NCBI GenBank assembly: GCA_037178855.1
Contig: JASJZC010000007.1
Location: 1,178,001 to 1,242,000 of the forward strand
Direction: 5' to 3'
From: Oscheius sp. JU75
Lineage: Eukaryota > Nematoda > Chromadorea > Rhabditida > Rhabditidae
DNA: 64,000 nucleotides
This document shows positions 56,401 through 64,000 of the stretch, piece by piece (the first letter of the stretch is position 1; every line of letters starts with the position of its first letter). The notes under the pieces are model-generated. The model saw only the letters and a program-made list of their open reading frames with translations. It ran no database searches and was not told the DNA's origin. A program made the translations under genes and the position numbers.

Positions 56401-59400
56401 AAGAAAAAGATTAGAGCTTGAATGCAGATGAGAAACCGGATTTGGACAGGTGCATAAAAACCCAGCCAGGTGAAAGTTGTTGTTGATGAAATCAACGGTC
56501 GAGTTCTCGCTGTCCAACACTGCAAAGAAGTTTTCCCGCAAAACGGAGGTCACATCTGCAAATACTGTCGCCTCAGAGCAGATCAGGAAACTGCAGACTC
56601 CACACAGACTCAAAATCAGAATGATTTCCGCAAACGAGCTGATAAATTAATAGACCTCCATGCACCACGTGGTGAGCAATGTGAGGTCTGAAGCCATAAA
56701 AAAACATCGGTATTGTCAGGATGTTTGAGTTCTAATATTAGGTGGGCTCGAACTTTGCGGATCGATTGTAGAGCGTGACTAAGACCTCCGATTTCTACCA
56801 AATTCATGCTCGAATACTTTCCGATGACCCACTTCTTTTGGTAGGTCACAACCGCAGCAGCAAAGCATTTCACAAGTAGTCCAATGCCCCCGAAGACTAG
56901 TTAGAGATCCGGTTGCAAGCATTCTATACGACATAAATTGTTGGTAAAGCGAAAATAGGGAAAGAAAGAAAGATTAATTCAGATTTGAATGAGATGCATT
57001 TTAAACTTATAAAGGCAACTTCCAGGCTTTGAGCTGGTTGGAGAAGTGTCGGCACGACGACGAGGAAATTCCCTACGTGGCCGACAGCTTAGACGACATT
57101 GCAGCTTACGCAGAACATGAACGTGAGTGAGGGGAATGGCTACAAGTGACTGCGCCAATTAAGTAGCAGTTAAAATTACATTAGAAATGTCTTCTTTTTG
57201 AATGTGGGAAAGGCTAAAACGCCCGTAAGTCGAACTTTTGGAGCAGACTCAAGCAAGTCTACAATCTTAGAACAATCTTTTATCCAAACAGTCTACATTC
57301 ATGGAAAAGACTGACATACGGACATTCAAACTTTTGAGAGGATCCGTTTGAAAGAAGCTTTCAAATGTAATTTTACAGAAGAAAAAATATCAAAAATGTG
57401 AGACCAGGAAGCCCTTCCATCGCATGTCTCTTACTTCAACAAACAGGCTGCACCTGCGTAATACGGCCCTAATTGGAACCAAGATGTGCTAAACATTTAA
57501 AACAAAACAGTTAGCGTCATAAAGTTATCTGGTTTGTGGGCGAAGATCAGAACTACAAAAAATCCAAGCAGGTTCACAACACGCCTAATTTTAGACGTGA
57601 CCGAAGACGCCGTGTTCAACCATCTTCGTCACGCTTTACTTCTCCGATCAGCTACAGCCTATCTCACCTTGGCCAGCCAAGCTGCCTTGCTGTATAAAGG
57701 CATCAAGATGTTTAAGTATGCCCAAGCTGGACTTCAATGCTGCAGTACGCAAAAGCTTTTGCTTTTTGTCATGTCTAAGTTTTAGATTCAGTACTGAGCA
57801 GTATACCCTCCAAGCGGCACGAATCCGTGGCCCGTTCCTTGATTCCAACTCTTACTGCATGCGTCGTGAAGGCTATCCTTCTCCTGTGTACCTGTCTTCA
57901 AGATGTCGGTTCCTTGGCTTTGAGCTTTCGGGAAACAGCGATTTTAAAAATTGCCAACGAGAATGTGAACCTCCTCGGTATGATTTTCCTTTTTTCCCGA
58001 GAGATACTCTATTAGACAAATACAATTTCACCCGTGCGCTGTCCTTCAAAGTTGCAAAAGCCACAGTAGCGGATTGGACAGCTAAACTTGATGCCGTGGT
58101 CGGAAAGTTCATTCCAATCCTCCAAGAAGACTTCTCGGGTCGCAAGAAGCTCCAAACAAGATTTCTGGTTGATATTCTTTTTGATGAATATGAGGTAAGA
58201 TTTTTGACCACTTCATTTATGTTTGGTCATTCCAGGCAGCGAGTAGAATAGCCCAAGTTCTTACCGAAATCGGTGGCCTCATCATCAAAGGGATTCAAGT
58301 GAAGATACAAGGGCGTCAGGAGGACGAAATTGCTCAACTTTTTGATGGAACCCCGGAAATGACAGTTAATTCAGCTATTCACTTCTATGACAAGGTTTGT
58401 AGGTATTCAAACTTTTTAAAAACCTGCTTTCAGTCTATCGAGATCATCGAGATGTGTCCGGACAAGGAAGATTACAACAAGATTAAGAGTATCCTTCTCA
58501 TAAACTCAGTGATTGCCAAAAAGGTGTGGATGATTGTAGGACACGCAAGGAAGGTTGATTTCATGGAGCAGAACAGGCTAGCTGAAGAGGTGAGTGGGTC
58601 TTTTTGGGATTCGACCAAACGCTGTGCATTGTCAACGAAAAGCAATCCTGGTCTTACAGGTGTTTGCCGTTTATCACAAGGCATTCAGCTACATGCCAAA
58701 AGAGCTGAAAACGAGCGACGGAATAGACATCCACGTCAGATGCCTGATCGAGTACAGTGACATTTTGCTCATGTTCACTAGCGAGAATGCCAGCGACCTC
58801 GACAAACATTTTCCTGTAAGAGTTAACCTGTATTTTGTTATGTTAGCATTTAGGGTAGACGGAAAGCATACTTTGAGGCCTGTCTTCGGAACTATGACCC
58901 CGTTTTCCTGAATCACAAGGTGGTGCCCAAATCGTGTCTTACCCGACTGGTCACATACAAGACCCACGTCCTGTATATGCTTTTGAAGATCCTTGGAGAG
59001 GAGCTAAACCTGGCGGAAGTAGGAGAGCCGGCTAGATGTCCAGCTATGATGAAAAAGATCCGACAATCCGTTAAACAATACATGGACTTTTTTGAGAAGT
59101 GTCTTCAATATGTGGAGAGTTTGAAGGCGTTGGACATAATGGATAATGCCAAAAGACCGGAGCCGAACTTTTGCAAGGACATTGTTCCCTGTTTCACCAG
59201 CTGCAACTGTAAGTGCTTGTCTTATTTTTCGCACTGGAGAATAACGTTGTTCACAGTTAAAATGTGTTAAGCTCATTTTTTTAAAAGACGATTGTATTTG
59301 CCGATAGTATGCCTAGAGAAAGGAATGCAAAGTGACTCTTACGGATTGCTTACGCATTTTCCCGCTTCGATTCAGAGCTAAAGTTTTGAAGCAGAATACT

Positions 59401-59979
59401 CTTATAGAGCCAACTGAAGCGCATGAACATGCTTACTTAGGGCTATTCTGACTTTTTTTGAAAAGTAAATTTTGTAATGGGCAGATATCGGATCTGACAC
59501 TTTTGTGACTTTTAAGCAAAATACTTACCGACTGCGCCATAAATGAAAGATGTCATTACTATCGGACTGTCATACGGTTAGAGACTCGCATTATCTACCA
59601 TTTTTGTATTTTACTGTTTTAACCCGAAATATTTTAGTGACCGGAGCAGAAAAGATTCGCATCTTGAGGCTCACAGCTGCTTGGGCAAAAGCTCTTATCG
59701 AGCTAGCTCCTCTCTCAACAGAACGGGACATCAAATCATCTCAAGCGTACGCCTTGCGTGCTACAGTCGAGTTGAAAAGTATAGCCAGTGGAATGAAGAG
59801 AGTGGTAAGTGTCCCCAGTTCGATCCCGAAATTTTCATCTTCAGGTTGACAGAAACTCGGAGAAGAAGCTACATAAAGTTGACAACTGTCTGGTGTTGAA
59901 AGGCTCCAATGGAAATGACCTCGATCTCATCACAGCAGTTCAACGAAAACTTACGGAAATTATCACGATCTTGTCATAG
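53496..59979 (+). CDS. edrf-1: EDRF1 (erythroid differentiation-related factor 1) orthologue
   Basis: A many-exon gene from ATG at 53496, just after a TTCAG acceptor, to TAG at 59977. Recognition rests on blocks characteristic of EDRF1: FCHRIGKTIYVDMDDSE, MLVDSELPIFGGGNYPAL, PISVLTGVDMLLDQL, VGGSVQKYDVV with IPYLEG, and QGHTYWLCRG. Downstream are TPR-like helices (RLRIDSANQALDYCKEALSW, LLLRSATAYLTLASQAALLY, RILRLTAAWAKALIEL), as in the C-terminal half of the vertebrate protein. Introns are mostly 35-45 nt (for example 39 nt at about 54911-54949), with three large ones. Intron 55777-57025 (1,249 nt) hosts a chemoreceptor gene on the other strand, and another of about 430 nt precedes the last exons near 59640. 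EDRF1 is a conserved, poorly understood eukaryotic protein linked to transcriptional regulation. A few exon boundaries are approximate. Confidence 0.88.
55988..56910 (-). CDS. Nematode seven-TM chemoreceptor nested in EDRF1 intron
   Basis: Minus-strand exons encode serpentine features: TM1 end FGGIGLLVKCFAAAVVTYQ, then HHVVHGGLLIYQLVCGN and CGVCSFLICSEATVFADVTS, with the extracellular NNNFHLAGF motif. The conserved pre-TM6 helix is YHAKRIQTALLRALGIQAF, and TM7 is LLLTAAKIFEGFIIVAYLKQ followed by the basic YRDAIKK helix. The stop is at 55988. The QTALLRAL.IQAF helix is typical of the Str/Srh/Srd superfamily, but the subfamily is uncertain. The N-terminal exon and start were not located. The whole gene lies inside the 1,249-bp intron 55777-57025 of the plus-strand EDRF1 gene. 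Confidence 0.7.
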
Positions 59980-59981
59980 TA

Positions 59982-60400
59982 CCTTTTATTTTGACTTGTA
60001 TATACTTTTCCACTACTTCACTTATTTTTCTTACTCTCAAATACCTCATTCCAAAAGCTCCCTCAGAACTCTGTACTGCACTGCTTATGATAATCTGACT
60101 AACATATCTTCTTTTGTGATGAGAATTATCCTCTAGTCGCTATGTATTGTTATTCCGGGTTTGCCAACAAGCATTATAAAACTGAGACAAACTTATGTTT
60201 CACATCAAGAGAGTGCGACCGTGGACGTGTGAATCACCGAGCTCGTCAATAGTTTGTAATGAGTGAGCTATCCTCGCCCAGTGTGGATGTAGTTGATTAT
60301 TCTTGTCCTGTTATCGATTTCAGTCTGTGTCTGGTATCCTCTCAGTGGCTACCATCCAGTTGAATAGCTTTCTCACATTTTATTGATAGACTCCGTGACT
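59982..60400. other. Intergenic interval
   Basis: A short 34-codon frame (MSELSSPSVDVVDYSCPVID..) starts near 60259, but its splice context is ambiguous. Otherwise nothing supportable was seen. Confidence 0.35.
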
Positions 60401-60401
60401 G

Positions 60402-61004
60402 ATGGAGAAACGTGCAGTCGATGTCTCTTTTCCCACCGGCAGTCTGGGGCTGTTTACGCATCTTCGGGTCATTTAGGGGACAGATAACTATGACACATCT
60501 CATTGTTTGCTATCGCTACAATTTCAAACTCGAACAAGAATCAGTTGATACGTTTCGAATACTTCTGCTAGGAGATTCTTGCTTTCCATACTTACTCGCA
60601 CCAGAACAATGTACGTTTTCCAGCCAAGAAAATGGATAACTTTGAGTACATTCTGCCCAAGAACTACGACCAGTGCGTCCGCATGGACTACCTCAATCGG
60701 ATCTATTTGGTTTATTCCGAGCGTGAGGTTCCATTTTAAGCCTCTTGAACATATTACAGACACGAAGTGGAAGCTCAATGTGGTGGATTTTGAGAAAGCC
60801 GTCGCCGAGGACCGTATCCGCGTGTCCGTCCTTCCTCCTGACGCTACCGCAACTTCTAAGTAATAGTTTTCAGTGAGCTCTGACCCTATTCCTGCCAATT
60901 TTTTTTTCAGACTCGCTGACTGGGGCGCGGACCATCCAGATGTGCAGCTAAACAAATTTCCTTATTCTTCGTGTCTCCAACTTACTTATGTGTATTTTAA
61001 TTAA
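60402..61004 (+). CDS. Unknown small protein, about 136 aa
   Basis: Exons 60572-60722, 60760-60859 and 60911-61004 join in phase over introns of 37 and 51 nt and end at TAA 61002-61004. A first exon at 60402-60467 (MEKRAVDVSFPTGSLGLFTH) fits in phase, though with a weak GTCATT donor. The joined product contains EILAFHTYSHQNNVRFPAK, FEYILPKNYDQCVRMDYLN, WKLNVVDFEKAVAEDRIRV and DWGADHPDVQLNKFPY. No signal peptide or membrane segment is present. I do not recognise the family. The three 3' exons are much more secure than the first. Confidence 0.55.
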
Positions 61005-61276
61005 TCAGTTCATGATTTTTTAAACGACATGTTTTCTAAGTACGATTCTTTGAATAAAGAGATATTTTTCAAAGCCTCTATCAAACGCAGTTTCCGACTC
61101 TTTTCGTTTTGTCGTGAAGCTGTGAGTTGCTAGGATATCGCGTGAGCTCTGGTCAAATTTTGTAGCTGTACTGAGCAGCGCTGGTTCGATGAAAATTGTA
61201 GCTTTAGTTCTTTACTAAGTCTTACTTCCATAAACTCTTTCTTTCCTTTTCTCTCTTCCTATCACTACATTGCCAA

Positions 61277-61961
61277 ATGGGGCGTCGTAAGCGTAGTCGT
61301 CGTGAGCCTCGTGTTGAACCGCCTCGCGGTGTTCGGCGTGTCAAAAACATGGTGGTGGAAGAGCAGCCGCCGAACTTGGCGAGCAACCGAGTAGACTGGT
61401 CTAAGCTTCAGCCCGAACTGGTCAACAGCTATCAGGACGGTGAAAACATCAATCGATTGATTAACCAGATAGTATACGATGTAGAGAACTACTTTTATAC
61501 CATCTTTGTGTGGTTTTAGCCAGTAATGAGGAAGTACACAAAGACATACAATCCTGCTTTTCTGTCCAACCTGGATCGGTACAAGCAGCAATGTACTGAA
61601 AGAAAGAGGACGGAAGGTGAGTTCCTTATTAAGGTTCTGTGACACAGAAATTACAATGTCTACCTTAAGTTTTATGCGCTTTTCAGAGGAGAATCCGATG
61701 AAGAACCCTCGTCAAACGACTTCTGCTACTGCTGCTCGTGAAGAGTTCGAGAGTGCCTTGGCTAATGAACTTACCAAAACTACAATCAGCAATCTCATCA
61801 TGAACGCTATTACAGAAGATTTGACCACCGACGAAGAGGATTCAGATGATGACAGTGTCTATTTCACGCTGGCCGGATCCATCAAACGTTCTGATAGTGG
61901 CACCGGCGGTGGAAATGGAGGCGGTAGCTCAACTGGATCTAAATCTATTTCGCGTGCTTAA
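61277..61961 (+). CDS. Unknown basic/acidic nuclear-type protein, 188 aa
   Basis: Exons 61277-61471, 61520-61616 and 61687-61961 join in phase (introns 48 and 70 nt) into 188 codons plus stop. The N-terminus is strongly basic (MGRRKRSRREPRVEPPRGVR), a likely nuclear localisation signal. The middle is helical (DWSKLQPELVNSYQDGENIN, RKYTKTYNPAFLSNLDRYKQ). The C-terminus has an acidic patch (EDLTTDEEDSDDDSVYF) and a low-complexity Gly/Ser tail (GTGGGNGGGSSTGSKSISRA). The family is not recognised; a DNA- or RNA-associated nuclear protein is inferred from composition only. Confidence 0.7.
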
Positions 61962-62171
61962 GATTGTTTCTGTGTGATGAAAAAACTAACGTGGCCCATC
62001 AATCTGTTCCTTATTTCATAATAGTGAATCAAACTCATACTTTTGTTGTAATTTAATTACTTTGATGAACTGTCCTTTGGCCATTAACTCGTTCGAATAC
62101 GATTCTGCAAAATAAAAAATAACTAAACCATTTGTTGCGAACTAGAAATCTGTTCCCTTTTGCCAAAACTC

Positions 62172-62243
62172 GGGCCGAGTCGGGGATCGATCCCGGGACC
62201 TCTCGCACCCTAAGCGAGAATCATACCACTAGACCACTCGGCC
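62172..62243 (-). tRNA. tRNA-Pro(AGG)
   Basis: Acceptor GGCCGAG pairs with CTCGGCC, and anticodon arm CTCGC-TTAGGGT-GCGAG carries AGG. The T arm is GGATCGATCC-like rather than GGTTCGA, a variation shared with the plus-strand copy at 62701. Confidence 0.95.
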
Positions 62244-62510
62244 ATGTTCCAAGTCCGTATATCCGTAAATACCTGCGCGACATTTATGGTGCGACCTGTT
62301 TCTGGAACAGTCCGGTGTTCAGTTTTACGGGAGATAGAAGAGGCTTTCAGAGAGTTGACTGATAAATTAAAAGCGTAGCACTAGACCGCAAGGACCAGAG
62401 CGACGGGTAAAATGGTAGCGAGGAAAAGTTTGCTGCTTGCAAGTCTTCCCTCAGTTATCACTTTTTTTTTCACTTCAAGTGTTAACTAAAGTTGACTAGG
62501 AAAAAAGATT

Positions 62511-62582
62511 TGCGTTCGGGGGGAATCGAACCCCCGTCGAATGCTTGGAAGGCATCCATGCTGACCATTACACCACGAACGC
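62511..62582 (-). tRNA. tRNA-Gly(UCC)
   Basis: Acceptor GCGTTCG pairs with CGAACGC, anticodon arm GATGC-CTTCCAA-GCATT carries TCC, and the T arm is GGGGG-TTCGATT-CCCCC. All arms pair. Confidence 0.96.
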
Positions 62583-62700
62583 TGACATCCTTATCTGCCG
62601 CCCCGAGAAGGCGGTTTTCTGGATAAGCTGTCTATCAGCAACTCAAATCAGGTCTGTTCCAGTCCAGACCGCATCCATGAAACTGTCTGTCCGTCACCGT

Positions 62701-62772
62701 GGCCGAGTGGTCTAGTGGTATGATTCTCGCTTAGGGTGCGAGAGGTCCCGGGATCGATCCCCGGCTCGGCCC
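62701..62772 (+). tRNA. tRNA-Pro(AGG), second copy
   Basis: Almost identical to the minus-strand gene at 62172-62243 but in the opposite orientation. Anticodon AGG. Followed by a T run (ctttttaaagttttttt) as Pol III terminator. Confidence 0.95.
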
Positions 62773-62799
62773 AACTTTTTAAAGTTTTTTTGGTTTCAG

Positions 62800-63595
62800 G
62801 CACAGTTGAAATAGGATACAAGATTTGTCATTTAGGATTAAGCACAATTTTTTGTGCATTTGAAAAATATATGCCAGTATTCGCTCTGGCCACAACTACA
62901 TGTTACAAACATAACTTGTACTCGCTTTCATGATTACCTTGTAATGTCGTGTGCCTTTAAACAGGTCGCAGTTGCAACAAAACGCTTGGTCCCTCCCGAA
63001 AAATCGCGTGGTGGGCTTCCCCGACTTTCAAACAAACAGCCCTCGATATAATCTTTTGTCGATGGGGTCAAGCAGAGTTTTTATCGAGGTTCTTCGCGGT
63101 CATAAAATCTTTGCACACACACACTTGCGGCAACTCTCGGCGCAGCCTAGAAGATGGCGCCATTCTAACACATGTGGTCCACACGTGAAGTACATCCGCA
63201 CTGGGGAAGTCCCGATCAGCCTGACGAAATCTGTTCCTAATCTTACTGAACCAAAGAGACAACTGTTCCAAGAACAGATTAATGGAAACAAATAGCTGCA
63301 GCAATGTTTTCCTGGCTCAAAAAATGTTCCATGGGTATCATAGGTTCTGGAAACACGAACGAATCATTTGTCTACACAGTTCTTACCTAGGAAAGTTATA
63401 GCATTGTCTACAACCGAAATTAGACGCACACATTCAAATTGAATGCAAACTTCTTAAGCTTCACAGCACTTGAAATAATGTAGCATAGCAGATGCTCGTG
63501 TCCTTATCACGTCGTTCGTGTAAGCAGTTTTCACTGAAACCTGTCAATCTCTCTCACCACTGTCAGGTCCAGATCGTGTGCAGAAAAGCCTCTGT
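62800..63595. other. Intergenic interval within tRNA cluster
   Basis: A 114-codon plus-strand frame (62951-63295) is open, but it has no recognisable motif and no convincing start or splice context, so it is not annotated as a gene. Nothing else was seen. Confidence 0.35.
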
Positions 63596-63604
63596 CGTTG
63601 GCGT

Positions 63605-63670
63605 GACCGAGTGGTCTAGTGGGATGATTCTTGCTTAGAGTACGAGAGGACCCGGGATCGATTTCTCAAA
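63605..63670 (+). pseudogene. Decayed tRNA-Pro pseudogene
   Basis: The first 50 bases follow the tRNA-Pro(AGG) sequence (accgagtggtctagtgggat), including a D arm and most of the anticodon arm. The anticodon loop has become TTAGAGT with a weakened stem, the T arm breaks off after cccgggatcgat, and there is no 3' acceptor strand. It is a truncated duplicate of the neighbouring tRNA-Pro genes. Confidence 0.85.
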
Positions 63671-63679
63671 CTTTTTGAA

Positions 63680-64000
63680 TCACATCCCTTAAATTGCTTC
63701 CGATGTCCCTTGCATTGTCAAACTACACACAAATCTTGTTTTTTTTTATTTACAGTGGCTAGATAGCAACCACCAACAACGTGTTTGCTTGTTTTCGGTG
63801 CATAGATGAATAAGTGAAGCAAAGTTCTACGACACTTCGCAGTGATAGAAAGTACCTGGTAATAGGTCAGTTTAAAGCTTAGTGATCAAAGCTTTAGCAG
63901 TTCTCATTATATAAAAAAAGAGACGCTTAGTAGACGCCCCAAATCCCTAAACACTGCAAGTTTATAAAAACTAATCGTTAATCGAATTAGGATTGACACC
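63680..64000. other. Window end, no feature seen
   Basis: AT-rich sequence without a supportable gene or element. Confidence 0.4.

Noticed and set aside
60540-60640. P-loop-like RILLLGDS suggesting a small GTPase
   Set aside because: The GxxxxGK[ST] continuation is absent, and another frame joins the downstream exons cleanly.
62951-63295. 114-codon plus-strand frame between tRNA genes
   Set aside because: No start context, splice sites, domain or signal peptide.

Overview
The window looks like nuclear DNA of a nematode. The evidence is a cuticle collagen with its typical C-terminus, chemoreceptors of the nematode Str class, a six-cysteine C6-type domain, tRNAs close to Caenorhabditis sequences, TTTCAG acceptors directly before start codons as expected for spliced-leader addition, and very short introns (mostly 34-45 nt, with a mode of 38-39). 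No operon-like or prokaryotic structure is present. Species cannot be assigned. Gene models were spliced by eye from reading frame, donor/acceptor signals and exon phase; none has transcript support.

Layout. 1-7.5 kb: a minus-strand C6-domain gene running into a giant 39-bp tandem array that encodes a Thr/Ser/Pro mucin-like protein and leaves the window. 7.5-9.8 kb: sparse DNA with an orphan mucin-repeat relic. 9.85-11.13 kb: a Tc1/mariner-type DD37D transposon killed by one nonsense codon. 11.8-16.6 kb: two multi-pass membrane protein genes. 17.8-20.8 kb: an intron-bearing CDA-fold deaminase, a four-TM protein, a LITAF-like protein and tRNA-Gln. 21.3-24.5 kb: a tRNA-derived SINE candidate and a cluster of one dispersed repeat family inside a poorly resolved membrane-protein locus. 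24.7-27.1 kb: a single-pass coiled-coil receptor-like protein. 28.5-30.1 kb: tRNA-Pro and an Str receptor. 30.7-34.5 kb: a cuticle collagen gene and a Tc3-like deletion derivative, bracketed by 234-bp inverted repeats. 34.9-37.5 kb: a membrane-anchored carboxylesterase. 37.5-45 kb: repeats, an unknown 255-aa protein and a second Str receptor. 45.2-47.5 kb: tRNA-Met and three small secreted proteins. 47.65-48.94 kb: an intact second copy of the DD37D transposon.

49.3-52.9 kb (minus): a MICAL-like CH/LIM/bMERB protein. 53.5-60.0 kb (plus): an EDRF1 orthologue, with a chemoreceptor gene nested on the opposite strand in one of its introns. 60.4-62 kb: two small unknown genes. 62.1-63.7 kb: a cluster of tRNA-Pro and tRNA-Gly genes plus a decayed tRNA.

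No pathway links the genes: this is a mixed stretch of housekeeping, chemosensory, secreted and mobile sequence. The most unusual items are the C6-mucin locus, the very small introns, the inverted repeats around the collagen gene, and the active/dead transposon pair.
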